Shown here: in pieces, positions 5,618-12,328 of the stretch
How the letters are laid out: every line of letters starts with the position of its first letter
Numbering within the stretch: the stretch's first letter is position 1
Assembly (NCBI GenBank): GCA_050701635.1
Contig: JBOGDF010000147.1
Coordinates: 1-12,914, forward strand
DNA: 12,914 bases
From: WHSM01 sp050701635
GTDB taxonomy: Bacteria > Actinomycetota > Actinomycetes > Mycobacteriales > Micromonosporaceae
Direction of reading: 5' to 3'
The notes under the pieces: model-generated
What the model was told of the DNA's origin: nothing
Seen by the model: the letters and a program-made list of their open reading frames with translations, nothing else
Databases searched by the model: none
Position numbers and translations under genes: made by a program

Positions 5618-6322
5618 GTGAAGCTGTCGATTCTGATGCCGGTCTACAACGAGCGCGAGCGGGTGGCCACCGCGGTGAAGCAGGCGCTCGCGGTCGACTA
5701 TCCCTGCGACACCGAGCTGGTGATCGTGGACGATGGCAGCCGGGACGGCACCGACGAGATCCTCGCCCAGCTCGACGATGACCGGATCCGGCTGGTCACG
5801 CACCCGCGTAACCGGGGCAAGGGCGCCGCCATCCGGTCCGCCGCGGACGCCGCCACCGGCGACTACATGATCATCCTGGACGCCGACCTGGAGTACGACC
5901 CCGAGGACATCCCGGTGCTGCTCGGCCCGGTGCTCGACGGCCGGGCCGACGTGGTCTACGGGGTACGCGGATTCGGCGGCCACAGCGCGTACTCCTTCTG
6001 GTACGTGATGGGGAACAAGGCCGTGACCACCGCCGCGAACGTCCTGTTCAACAGCTACATCGGCGATCTGGAGACCTGCTTCAAGCTGCTGCCGTTGCCG
6101 CTGTACCGGTCACTGAAGATCCGTTCCCAGGGGTTCGGCATGGAGGCCGAGATCACCGGCAAGCTGCTCCGGCGCGGCATCAGGCCGTTCGAGGTGCCGA
6201 TCAGCTACCGCGCCCGCAGCCGGATCGAGGGCAAGAAGATCACCTGGCGGGACGGCGTCGAGGCGCTGTGGATCCTGGGCCGGGAACGCGCCGCGAAACG
6301 CCGTACTCCCGGAGCTAGGTGA
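5618..6322 (+). CDS. Family 2 glycosyltransferase (dolichol-phosphate-sugar synthase-like)
   Basis: This is a 234-aa GT-A fold enzyme. The N-terminus SILMPVYNE (4-12) is the family 2 nucleotide-binding start. ELVIVDDGSRDGT (33-45) holds the DDG, RNRGKGAAIRSA (64-75) follows, and the DAD metal-binding motif is at 88-90 in ILDADLEYDPEDIP. DLETCFK (150-156) and GFGMEAEIT (172-180) are typical of the dolichyl/polyprenyl-phosphate-sugar synthase-like branch, as is the C-terminal SRIEGKKITWRDG (201-213). There is no hydrophobic C-terminal anchor, so it is cytosolic or peripheral. A likely activity is transfer of a sugar from a nucleotide donor to a polyprenyl phosphate, but the donor and acceptor are not readable. 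The start is GTG at 5618 with GGGGGAGG just upstream. The HAD gene follows after 27-36 bases. Confidence 0.88.
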   Translation: MKLSILMPVYNERERVATAVKQALAVDYPCDTELVIVDDGSRDGTDEILAQLDDDRIRLVTHPRNRGKGAAIRSAADAATGDYMIILDADLEYDPEDIPVLLGPVLDGRADVVYGVRGFGGHSAYSFWYVMGNKAVTTAANVLFNSYIGDLETCFKLLPLPLYRSLKIRSQGFGMEAEITGKLLRRGIRPFEVPISYRARSRIEGKKITWRDGVEALWILGRERAAKRRTPGAR

Positions 6323-6358
6323 GCCGCACCCGCCGGGACGTCGGGCAGGATGGTCGGT

Positions 6359-7045
6359 GTGACCGCACCTGAGCTGCCACCGCCCGCGATGCTGTTCGAT
6401 CTCGACGGCACGCTGATCGACAGCGTCTACCAGCACGTGATCGCCTGGCGCAACGCGCTCAGCCAGGTCGACATCGACCTGTCGGTGTGGCGGATCCACC
6501 GCCGGATCGGGATGAGCGGCGGGCTGTTCGTGGCCGCGTTGCAACGCGAGATGGGCCTGAGCCTGACCCCGGACGAGATCACCGAGCTGCAGGCCCGGCA
6601 CGCCGCCGAATACCTGCAGCAGGCGGACTCGGTACGTCCCCTGCCCGGCGCGATCGACCTACTCCACACGCTCACCGAGTGGCGGGTGCCGTGGGCGATC
6701 GCCACCAGCGGCTCGATCAAGACCGCCGGACCGACGCTGCGGATGCTCGGGGTGCCCGACGGCGTACCGGTGATCACCCGGGACCGGGTGCGCCGCGCCA
6801 AGCCGGACCCCGACCTGTTCCTGGCCGCCGCGCAGGCGCTCGACATCGATCCGCGGCACGCGATGGTGGTGGGCGACAGCGTCTGGGACCTGCTCGCGGC
6901 CCGCCGCGCCGGTGCGCTCGGCGTCGGCCTGCAATCCGGGGGGTACGGCCGCGAAGAGCTCGAGCGTGCCGGCGCCTACCGGGTGTACGCCGACCCCGCA
7001 GACCTGCTGCGCCGGGTGGACGAGGTCGGCCTCCGCCAGCCCTAG
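6359..7045 (+). CDS. HAD-superfamily hydrolase (phosphatase / beta-phosphoglucomutase-like)
   Basis: Numbered from the ATG at 6350 (231 aa). Motif I is LFDLDGTLIDS with the nucleophile Asp17 and Asp19. Motif II is IATSGS (Thr119/Ser120). Motif III is Lys151 in RRAKPDPDLF, and motif IV is VVGDSVWD (Asp176, Asp180). The alpha-helical cap between about residues 30 and 95 makes it a subfamily I enzyme with a small-metabolite substrate, probably a phosphorylated sugar or similar compound. Two starts are possible, ATG 6350 and GTG 6359. Neither has a good ribosome site. I prefer GTG because CAGGAT (6346-6351) lies exactly 7 bases ahead, as in leaderless starts elsewhere in this window. It may be co-transcribed with the glycosyltransferase and is convergent with the transketolase pair 10 bases on. 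Confidence 0.88.
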   Translation: MTAPELPPPAMLFDLDGTLIDSVYQHVIAWRNALSQVDIDLSVWRIHRRIGMSGGLFVAALQREMGLSLTPDEITELQARHAAEYLQQADSVRPLPGAIDLLHTLTEWRVPWAIATSGSIKTAGPTLRMLGVPDGVPVITRDRVRRAKPDPDLFLAAAQALDIDPRHAMVVGDSVWDLLAARRAGALGVGLQSGGYGREELERAGAYRVYADPADLLRRVDEVGLRQP

Positions 7046-7055
7046 GCCGTAGCGG

Positions 7056-7931
7056 TCAGCCCGCGAAGGCCGTGATCGCGGTACGCAGGCCGGCCGGGTC
7101 GAGGCCGTACGCGGCGTCGTGCTCCTCCGGAGTGCCGTACCGCCGGAGCTCCCGGCGCGGTACGCCGAGCCCGAGCACCCGGTGCGGCCGGTCGGCCAAC
7201 GCCTCGTTGACCAGGTACGACGACGTCCCCGCGAGGTACGGCTCGACCAGCACCACGTCCGCCGGCTCGCCCACCAGGGCCTGCAGCCCGGCACCGTCGA
7301 ACGGCCGTACCGTCGAGGTGTACGCCACCGTCACGTCCAGCCCCTCGGTGGCCGCCAGCACGTTGTCCAGCATCGTCCCGACCGCCACCACCAGCGGCCC
7401 GCTGCCACGCCGCAGCACGGTGAGGCCGGGAGCGACGGCGACGGCGTTGGGACGCGTCGAGAGTCGAATGTAGACGGAGTCGTCGCTGGTCACGGCGGCG
7501 CGCAGCGCCCGCTCCACCTCGTCCGGGTGGCCCGGCACCTCGACCCGCCAGCCCGGCAGCGTGTCGAGCAGCGCGACGTCGCCCGGCGAGTGGTGGGTGC
7601 GCCCGCCCTCGGTCCAGTCGTACGAGCCCCCGACGCTGACCAGGATCCCGCTCACGCCCTGGTGCCCGAAGTCGAGCTTCGCCTGCTCGTACGCCCGCTC
7701 CACCAGGAACGGCGCGTACGAGTGCGCGATCGGCCGCAGCCCGGTGAGCGCCAGCCCGCCGGCGACGCCGAGCATCAGCTGTTCCCGAATCCCGACGTTG
7801 ATCACCCGATCCGGGTGCCGCGCCACCGCGCCGGCGAATGCCGCTGAGGAGATGTCCGCCAGCACCAGCGCCGTACGCGGCTCGTTCTTCAGCAGCTCTT
7901 CGGTGACTTCGATGAATCGTTCCCGCATCAT
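7056..7931 (-). CDS. Transketolase-like protein, C-terminal (beta) subunit
   Basis: This is a 291-aa protein containing the pyrimidine-binding and C-terminal domains of transketolase. The key residue is Glu50 in VGIREQLMLGVAGGLALTGLRP. This Glu activates the aminopyrimidine of thiamine diphosphate. GILVSVGGSYDWTEGGRTHHSPGD (about 95-118) carries the substrate-side His residues, and the VRPFD and LVEPYL segments lie in the C-terminal domain. With the alpha subunit it should move two-carbon ketol units between sugar phosphates. It begins 10 bases after the alpha stop. The alpha stop TAG runs straight into the ribosome site (GGGAG) of this gene, so the pair is translated together. ATG occurs twice in a row (7931 and 7928); either may be used. 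Confidence 0.9.
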   Translation of the reverse strand: MMRERFIEVTEELLKNEPRTALVLADISSAAFAGAVARHPDRVINVGIREQLMLGVAGGLALTGLRPIAHSYAPFLVERAYEQAKLDFGHQGVSGILVSVGGSYDWTEGGRTHHSPGDVALLDTLPGWRVEVPGHPDEVERALRAAVTSDDSVYIRLSTRPNAVAVAPGLTVLRRGSGPLVVAVGTMLDNVLAATEGLDVTVAYTSTVRPFDGAGLQALVGEPADVVLVEPYLAGTSSYLVNEALADRPHRVLGLGVPRRELRRYGTPEEHDAAYGLDPAGLRTAITAFAG

Positions 7932-7941
7932 GGCTGGCTCC

Positions 7942-8628
7942 CTACGGATTCTTCGGCTCGACGACGGCGACGACAGCGTGCGGTTGTCCGGGCTGGTGGC
8001 CGCGCACCGCGGCTTCGATGGCGTCGTGGTCGCGGCCGTCGACGGTCGCCGCGGTCCAGCCGTGCGCGGCGAACCGGGACCCGATCCCGCCCGGCCAGCC
8101 GGTGGTGGCGGACTGGTTGTCGATCACGATCACGGTCAGGTTGTCCTGGCCGGTGGCGCCGGCGTACGCGATCGCCTCGTGGTTGGAGCCCTCGTCCAAC
8201 TCGGCGTCGCCGATCAGCACGTACACCCGGGAATCAAGGCCCTGGGCGCGCAGGCCGTGAGCGACGCCGATGCCGAGCGGGAGTCCGTGCCCGAGCGAGC
8301 CGCTGGAGATCTCCACGCCCGGCACCAGCACCCGGTCCGGGTGCCGGCCCAGCCGCGAATCCCACGACGCGACATCGGCCAGCCACGACCCGGGGAAGAA
8401 GCCCTTCGCGGTGAGTACGGCGTAGTAGGCGTCCGGTCCGTGGCCCTTGGAGAGCAGGAAGCGGTCCCGGTCGGGGTCGTCGGCGGTCTCGGGAGAGACC
8501 CGCAGGATCCGGTCGTAGAGGGTCCAGAGCACGTCCCACGTGGACGTCGCGCTGGCCAGGTGCTTCGGGTCGTTCCGGCTGGCGGCGACCAGCCGCGGCA
8601 GGTCCTCGTACGTGTACGTCGCGGTCAT
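7942..8628 (-). CDS. Transketolase-like protein, N-terminal thiamine diphosphate-binding (alpha) subunit
   Basis: This is a 228-aa protein with the diphosphate-binding half of transketolase. FLLSKGHGPDAYYAVL (57-72) and GSLGHGLPLG (110-119) are the family's active-site stretches. GDAELDEGSN (140-149) with IDN at 169-171 is the thiamine diphosphate/Mg motif; GDA replaces the common GDG. The usual GHxGG stretch near the N-terminus is replaced by DPKHLASATST (20-30). The chain stops at VVEPKNP, without the KGKGV segment that normally ends this domain, so it is shorter than usual. I recall similar short alpha subunits in Streptomyces, so it is probably a real subfamily and not a truncation. The start at 8628 is chosen over ATG 8640 because the promoter places the transcript start there. 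It is divergent from soxR. Confidence 0.88.
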   Translation of the reverse strand: MTATYTYEDLPRLVAASRNDPKHLASATSTWDVLWTLYDRILRVSPETADDPDRDRFLLSKGHGPDAYYAVLTAKGFFPGSWLADVASWDSRLGRHPDRVLVPGVEISSGSLGHGLPLGIGVAHGLRAQGLDSRVYVLIGDAELDEGSNHEAIAYAGATGQDNLTVIVIDNQSATTGWPGGIGSRFAAHGWTAATVDGRDHDAIEAAVRGHQPGQPHAVVAVVEPKNP

Positions 8629-8635
8629 GCCGGAT

Positions 8636-8666
8636 ACCATGCAAGTTAAAGTTCGCTTGAGCTCAA
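8636..8666 (-). promoter_or_regulatory. SoxR-type promoter of the transketolase operon (19-bp spacer)
   Basis: On the minus strand TTGAGC (8666-8661) and CATGGT (8641-8636) are separated by 19 bases, the over-long spacing typical of MerR/SoxR-activated promoters. Seven bases after CATGGT comes the ATG at 8628, so the mRNA would be leaderless. No ribosome site precedes that ATG. The SoxR-box-like dyad lies within the spacer. Confidence 0.65.
8645..8662. promoter_or_regulatory. SoxR-box-like operator
   Basis: TTAAAG (8646-8651), TTCG, CTTGAG (8656-8661) has the 6-4-6 layout of the Escherichia coli soxS box, CTCAAG-TTAA-CTTGAG. The right half is identical and the left half matches 4 of 6. Over 18 bases 12 agree. 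The right half-site also forms a perfect palindrome CTTGAGCTCAAG with 8662-8667, on the soxR side, which may be a second site for autoregulation. Confidence 0.65.
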
Positions 8667-8688
8667 GAGTTATGTGAAGGGAGTCTCG

Positions 8689-9132
8689 GTGGAGCCGCAG
8701 CTGACCATCGGGGAGCTGGCCGTACGTTCCGGCGTCGCGGCCTCCGCGCTGCGCTACTACGAGGCGCAGGGCCTGATCCGCGCCAACCGTACGGGCGGCA
8801 ACCAGCGCCGGTATCCGCGCAGCGAGCTACGCCGGGTCGCCTTCGTACGGGTGGCGCAGCGGGTCGGGCTGTCGTTGGAGGAGATCCGCGACGCGCTGGC
8901 CACGCTGCCCGAGGAACGTACCCCCACCAAAGCCGACTGGAGCAAGCTGTCCCGGGCCTGGCGGAGCCGGCTGGACGCCCAGATCGGGCTGCTGGAGCGA
9001 CTCCGGGACAGCCTCGACGGCTGCATCGGCTGCGGCTGTCTGTCGCTGCAGCGATGCCAGCTCTACAACCCCGGCGACATGCTCGCCCAGTACGGCAGCG
9101 GTCCCCGGATCCTGCTCGGCCGCGACGCCTGA
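8689..9132 (+). CDS. soxR: Redox-sensing transcriptional activator SoxR
   Basis: This is a 147-aa MerR-family protein. The winged helix runs TIGELAVRSGVAASALRYYEAQGLI (6-30) with the GNQRRY wing (37-42). A dimerisation helix follows at about 84-110. The cluster motif CIGCGCLSLQRC (112-123) supplies Cys112, Cys115, Cys117 and Cys123, the Cx2CxCx5C arrangement that binds [2Fe-2S] in SoxR, and NPGD follows as in characterised members. Oxidation of the cluster by redox-cycling compounds switches on target promoters. No soxS is expected outside enterobacteria, where SoxR acts on its targets directly. I chose GTG 8689 because AAGGGAG (8677-8683) lies 5 bases before it. An in-frame GTG at 8674 would add five residues and has no such site. 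The adjacent divergent promoter looks like its target. Confidence 0.95.
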   Translation: MEPQLTIGELAVRSGVAASALRYYEAQGLIRANRTGGNQRRYPRSELRRVAFVRVAQRVGLSLEEIRDALATLPEERTPTKADWSKLSRAWRSRLDAQIGLLERLRDSLDGCIGCGCLSLQRCQLYNPGDMLAQYGSGPRILLGRDA

Positions 9133-9141
9133 GCGGCGGGG

Positions 9142-9351
9142 TTACTTCGACGGCTCCGGCAGGTCGCAGCGGATCTTCGGGTTCATCCCGACGTAGTTGA
9201 GCGGTCCGGCGACGATGGTGATCGCCGTGGTCCCGACTTCGGCGCAGTTGTCCGCCGAGCGGTCGTAGTAGCCGCGTTGGCCTGCCGCCACCGCCCCGAT
9301 GACGAGCCAGATGAGCAGGAGCACGGCTCCCGCTGAGATTCCGTGGCGCAC
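9142..9351 (-). CDS. Small conserved membrane protein of unknown function
   Basis: This is a 69-aa protein with one strong hydrophobic helix (about residues 8-24), then a polar segment with Cys36, a second weakly hydrophobic stretch TTAITIVAGPLNYVG (41-55) and Cys62 near the C-terminus. The pattern of a single helix, GQRGYY, Cys, TIVAGPLNYVG-NPK, Cys is one I recall from small hypothetical proteins common in actinomycetes; no function is known to me. The two cysteines could pair outside the membrane. The GTG at 9351 has GGGAG 5 bases upstream. Longer starts (GTG 9384) lack a ribosome site. It is convergent with soxR, with only 9 bases between stops. Confidence 0.75.
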   Translation of the reverse strand: MRHGISAGAVLLLIWLVIGAVAAGQRGYYDRSADNCAEVGTTAITIVAGPLNYVGMNPKIRCDLPEPSK

Positions 9352-9414
9352 GGTCACTCCCGTGGTGCTGCGAGGGGGAAACACACGTAGGAGGTACGTA
9401 CCCGAATGCCCGGG

Positions 9415-10407
9415 TTACGTAACGCCTTCCTCCCGTACGGTCAGCAGCACCTTGCCGATGTGCTGGTTGTCCTCGACCACCCGGTGCGCCTGCGCCGCCT
9501 CGGTGATCGGCAGCCGCCGGTCCACCACCGGCCGTACCTCGCCCGCCTCGACCAGCGGCCACACGTGGTCGCCGACCGCCCGTACGATCGCCGCCTTCTC
9601 CTCCAGCGGACGCGACCGCAGCGTGGTGCCGGTGACCGAGAGCCGCTTGGACAGCAGCGTGCCGAGGTTGAGCTCGGCCTTCACCCCGCCCTGCAGCCCG
9701 ATGATCACCAGCCGGCCGCCGGTGGCGAGCACGTCGAGATTCTTCGCCAGGTACGCCGCCCCCATGATGTCGAGCACCACGTCGACCCCACGCCCGCCGG
9801 TGGCCTGCTTGACCACGGCGGCGAAGTCGTCGGTGTGGTAGTCGATCACGCCGTCGATGCCGAGCTTGCGCACCGCGTCGTGCTTGTGGGGGCTGGCGGT
9901 GCCGTACACGTTGGCCTGGGTGGCGCGGGCGAGCTGGATCGCGAAGGTGCCGATGCCGCTCGCCGCGCCGTGCACCAGCAGGGTCTCGTGCGGCCGCAGT
10001 GACGCGAGGCCGTACACGTTGGACCACACGGTGCACGCCACCTCGGGCAGCGCGGCGGCGTCCACAAGAGACACTCCCAGTGGTACGGGCAGCAGCAGCT
10101 CCGCCGGTACGGCGACCCGCTCGGCGTACCCGCCGCCGGCCAGCAGCGCGCACACCTCGTCGCCGACCCGCCACCCGGTGACGCCCTCGCCGAGCTCCGC
10201 GATCCGGCCCGAGCACTCCAACCCCGGGTACGCCGGCGCTCCCGGCGGTGGCGGGTAGAACCCCTTGCGCTGCAGCAGGTCGGCCCGGTTCACGGCGGTC
10301 GCGGCGATCTCGACGATCACCTCGCCGGGCTCGGCGACCGGGTCGGGCACCTCGTCCCAGCTGAGCACCTCGGGGCCGCCCGGGGACGGGATCGTGATCG
10401 CGTACAT
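9415..10407 (-). CDS. NAD(P)H:quinone oxidoreductase, zeta-crystallin/PIG3-like medium-chain reductase
   Basis: This is a 330-aa zinc-free medium-chain dehydrogenase/reductase. The GroES-like part contains AATAVNRADLLQRKGFYPPPPG (35-56), the PIG3/TP53I3 quinone reductase signature, then PGLECSGRI (61-69) and GDEVCALLAGGGYAE (82-96). The nucleotide-binding Rossmann part starts at LLVHGAASGIGTFAIQLA (143-160). GIDGVIDY (183-190) and VDVVLDIMG (208-216) follow the fold. It reduces quinones or alkenals with NAD(P)H in the cytosol. It lacks the structural and catalytic zinc cysteines of alcohol dehydrogenases. The start is ATG 10407, not GTG 10416: TAGGGT lies exactly 7 bases ahead and no ribosome site is present, so the mRNA is probably leaderless. 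A SoxR-like box is not seen at its promoter although soxR is close. Confidence 0.92.
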   Translation of the reverse strand: MYAITIPSPGGPEVLSWDEVPDPVAEPGEVIVEIAATAVNRADLLQRKGFYPPPPGAPAYPGLECSGRIAELGEGVTGWRVGDEVCALLAGGGYAERVAVPAELLLPVPLGVSLVDAAALPEVACTVWSNVYGLASLRPHETLLVHGAASGIGTFAIQLARATQANVYGTASPHKHDAVRKLGIDGVIDYHTDDFAAVVKQATGGRGVDVVLDIMGAAYLAKNLDVLATGGRLVIIGLQGGVKAELNLGTLLSKRLSVTGTTLRSRPLEEKAAIVRAVGDHVWPLVEAGEVRPVVDRRLPITEAAQAHRVVEDNQHIGKVLLTVREEGVT

Positions 10408-10414
10408 GTTCCGC

Positions 10415-10420
10415 ACCCTA
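10415..10420 (-). promoter_or_regulatory. -10 element for a leaderless quinone oxidoreductase transcript
   Basis: On the minus strand TAGGGT is followed by 7 bases and then the ATG at 10407. No Shine-Dalgarno sequence lies between. The TANNNT-N6/7-ATG arrangement is the usual leaderless architecture in actinobacteria. No convincing -35 is seen. Confidence 0.6.
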
Positions 10421-10476
10421 GCTGCGCGGTGGGTGGCCGGCGAGCGATCCGCTGGCCTATACCGGGCCGGTGGTTT

Positions 10477-11232
10477 CTAGACCGGGCGGGTGGCTTCGCC
10501 GGCGGAGAGGTTGGCGAGCATCTGGTCGCGTACCCGGTCGAGGTGGCGCCGCATCACGGCGGCGGCCCGTTCCGCATCGCCGGCCGCGATCGCCTCGGTC
10601 ACCGCGTCGTGGTCATCCAGCGAGGCGCGGGTGTGCGCCGGGTCGTCGGCGAGCCGGCTGCGCAGCAGGATCACCTGCTGCTGCACCAGGCGTACCTGGG
10701 CGGCGATCCGGGGGCTGCGGGAGGTGTCCAGCAGCGCGGTGTGAAAAGCGATGTCCAGCCGGTACGGAAACGCCCCGCCGCCCTCCGCCGTGGCCCGCGA
10801 CTCCGCGCACACCGCCCGCAGCCGCTGGATGTCGGTGGCGTCCCGCCGCTGCGCCGCATGCCCCGCCGCCGCGCACTCCAACGCCGTACGCAGCTCGAAC
10901 ATCGCCCGTACGTCGTCCGGCTCCGCCGCCGGCACCAGGGCGCCCCGGTTCGGGCTGAGCACCAGCAGGCCTTCGCTGGCCAGGTGCCGGATCGCTTCCC
11001 GCAGCGGACCGCGGCTGATCCCGAGCTGCTGCGCGACCACGACTTCGTTGACCCGGCTGCCGGGCGGAATCTGGCCGGTCAGCACCAGCTCCCGCAGCGC
11101 GTCCACCGTCTGCGTCGCCAGGCTCATCCGCCGCGGCACCAACGTCGTCGACTGCGGGCTGGCCCCGCTGGCGGACGGGCCGGCTCCGCCGGCCGGCGCC
11201 GTACCGGTGGCCGGCGATGTGGGGATGCTCAT
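10477..11232 (-). CDS. GntR family regulator, FadR/FCD subfamily
   Basis: This is a 251-aa protein when started at ATG 11232; a GTG at 11247 would add five residues, but its purine run abuts the codon. Residues 4-30 are Ala/Pro/Gly/Ser-rich and probably disordered. The winged helix begins at about 40 (ATQTVDALRELVLTG) and includes AQQLGISRGPLREAIRHLASEGLL (67-90). The all-helical FCD domain follows, with Asp160, His164 (in DIAFHTALL), His208 (in DDHDAV) and His230 (in RRHLD), the set that binds a metal and a small carboxylate in this family. It is divergent from the asparaginase with a perfect dyad between, so control of asparagine breakdown, or a response to a dicarboxylate such as aspartate, is a reasonable inference. 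The ligand is not known. Confidence 0.9.
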   Translation of the reverse strand: MSIPTSPATGTAPAGGAGPSASGASPQSTTLVPRRMSLATQTVDALRELVLTGQIPPGSRVNEVVVAQQLGISRGPLREAIRHLASEGLLVLSPNRGALVPAAEPDDVRAMFELRTALECAAAGHAAQRRDATDIQRLRAVCAESRATAEGGGAFPYRLDIAFHTALLDTSRSPRIAAQVRLVQQQVILLRSRLADDPAHTRASLDDHDAVTEAIAAGDAERAAAVMRRHLDRVRDQMLANLSAGEATRPV

Positions 11233-11278
11233 GGCGGTTTCGTACACCCTTCTCTTGGCCTCGGCCTGCCCGTCGACC

Positions 11279-11284
11279 TAATGT
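11279..11284 (+). promoter_or_regulatory. Putative asparaginase promoter -10
   Basis: TAATGT (11279-11284) lies 18 bases after TTGGCC (11255-11260), a weak -35. Transcription would begin near 11291, inside the GntR dyad, so bound repressor would block it. Confidence 0.4.
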
Positions 11285-11300
11285 TAACTGTCAACAGTTA
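11285..11300. promoter_or_regulatory. Probable GntR (FCD) operator, perfect 16-bp dyad
   Basis: TAACTGT (11285-11291) and ACAGTTA (11294-11300) are perfect inverted repeats around CA. The site sits in the 108-bp gap between divergent gntR and asparaginase genes, next to a possible asparaginase -10. The short A/T-rich dyad with a small spacer is the size expected for FadR-type GntR proteins. Confidence 0.7.
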
Positions 11301-11340
11301 GCGGCGTGGGTCCTTGGTGGATCGTGGGTGAGGTGACGAC

Positions 11341-12312
11341 ATGGCTGGTCACGAGCTGGTCGCCGAGGTGTGGCGGAGCGGGTTTCTGGAGTCTGTGCAC
11401 TACGGCTCCGTGGTCGCGCTGGACGCTGCGGGCGAGCCGGTGCTGCGCGTCGGCCAGCCGGACGCGCCGATGTTCCCCCGCTCGTCGAACAAGCCGCTGC
11501 AGACCCTCGCCATGGTGCGGCACGGACTCGATCTCGACGCCGAGCTGCTGGCGCTCGCCTCGGCCAGCCACAGCGGCGAGGAGTTCCACGTCGACGGCGT
11601 ACGCCAGATCCTGGCCCGGGCCGGGTTGACCCCCGAGGCGCTGCAGTGCCCGCCGGACCTGCCGATCGGTGTGGCGGCGCACCGCGCGTACCTGGCTGCC
11701 GGCGGCGACGAGACCCGGCTGCACATGAACTGCTCCGGCAAGCACGCCGCGATGCTCGCGACCTGCGTCATCAACGGCTGGCCCACCGATAACTATCGCG
11801 ATCCCAACCACCCGCTGCAGCGCGCCATCGCCGACACCGTCGCCGAGCTGGCCGGCGCCCCGATCGCCGCCACCGGCGTGGACGGCTGCGGCGCCCCGCT
11901 GTACGCGATCCCGCTCACCGGCCTGGCCCGCGCCTTCTCGGTGCTGGCGTCGGCCGCGCCGGGCACGCTGGAGCGGCGCGTGGCGGACGCGATCCGTACG
12001 CACCCGGAGTGGGTCGGCGGCACCGGACCCGAGCGGCGCGACACCGTACTGATGCAGCGGGTTCCGGGTTTGCTCGCGAAGGACGGCGCCGAGGCGGTCA
12101 GCGCCATCGGCCTGCCCGACGGCCGCGCGGTCGCGGTCAAAATCGCAGACGGTGGGTCACGCGCCCGCACCGTCGCCGCCGTAGCCGCACTCCGCCAGCT
12201 GGGCGTGGAAGGCCTCGACGACCTGGCCACCGAGCCGGTGCTGGGCCACGCCGAACCGGTCGGCGCCGTACGCCCCGCGGCCGCTTTGGTGCCGCAACCC
12301 GCGCTCGCCTGA
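11341..12312 (+). CDS. L-asparaginase, Rhizobium etli type (asparaginase II, PF06089)
   Basis: This is a 323-aa cytosolic enzyme converting L-asparagine to aspartate and ammonia. It belongs to the serine-hydrolase-like asparaginase family typified by R. etli AnsA/ReAV, unrelated to E. coli AnsA/AnsB. Motifs: PRSSNKPLQ (46-54) with Ser48 and Lys51, ASHSGEE (75-81) with Ser78, NCSGKHAAML (130-139) with Cys131 and Lys134, VDGCGAPLYA (180-189) with Asp181 and Cys183, and VAVKIADGG (264-272) with Lys267. Cys131, Lys134 and Cys183 match the metal site of the R. etli enzyme, and the Ser/Lys pairs match its catalytic set. It is somewhat shorter than the R. etli protein, which has insertions. GAGGTG lies about 8 bases before the ATG. 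Divergent from a GntR regulator with an operator-like dyad in between. Confidence 0.93.
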   Translation: MAGHELVAEVWRSGFLESVHYGSVVALDAAGEPVLRVGQPDAPMFPRSSNKPLQTLAMVRHGLDLDAELLALASASHSGEEFHVDGVRQILARAGLTPEALQCPPDLPIGVAAHRAYLAAGGDETRLHMNCSGKHAAMLATCVINGWPTDNYRDPNHPLQRAIADTVAELAGAPIAATGVDGCGAPLYAIPLTGLARAFSVLASAAPGTLERRVADAIRTHPEWVGGTGPERRDTVLMQRVPGLLAKDGAEAVSAIGLPDGRAVAVKIADGGSRARTVAAVAALRQLGVEGLDDLATEPVLGHAEPVGAVRPAAALVPQPALA

Positions 12313-12316
12313 CCGA

Positions 12317-12322
12317 TAGGTT
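12317..12322 (+). promoter_or_regulatory. -10 element for a leaderless membrane-protein transcript
   Basis: TAGGTT is followed by 6 bases and the ATG at 12329. There is no ribosome site. The element starts only 5 bases after the asparaginase stop, so this gene has its own promoter. Confidence 0.55.
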
Positions 12323-12328
12323 GAGCAG

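Noticed and set aside
9414..9423. Palindrome GTTACGTAAC at the end of the quinone oxidoreductase gene
   Set aside because: It overlaps the stop codon and has no promoter near it; a 10-base palindrome here is unremarkable.
8663..10216. 517-codon minus-strand frame spanning soxR and the quinone oxidoreductase
   Set aside because: It runs antisense through soxR and in a shifted frame through the oxidoreductase; composition is that of a shadow frame.
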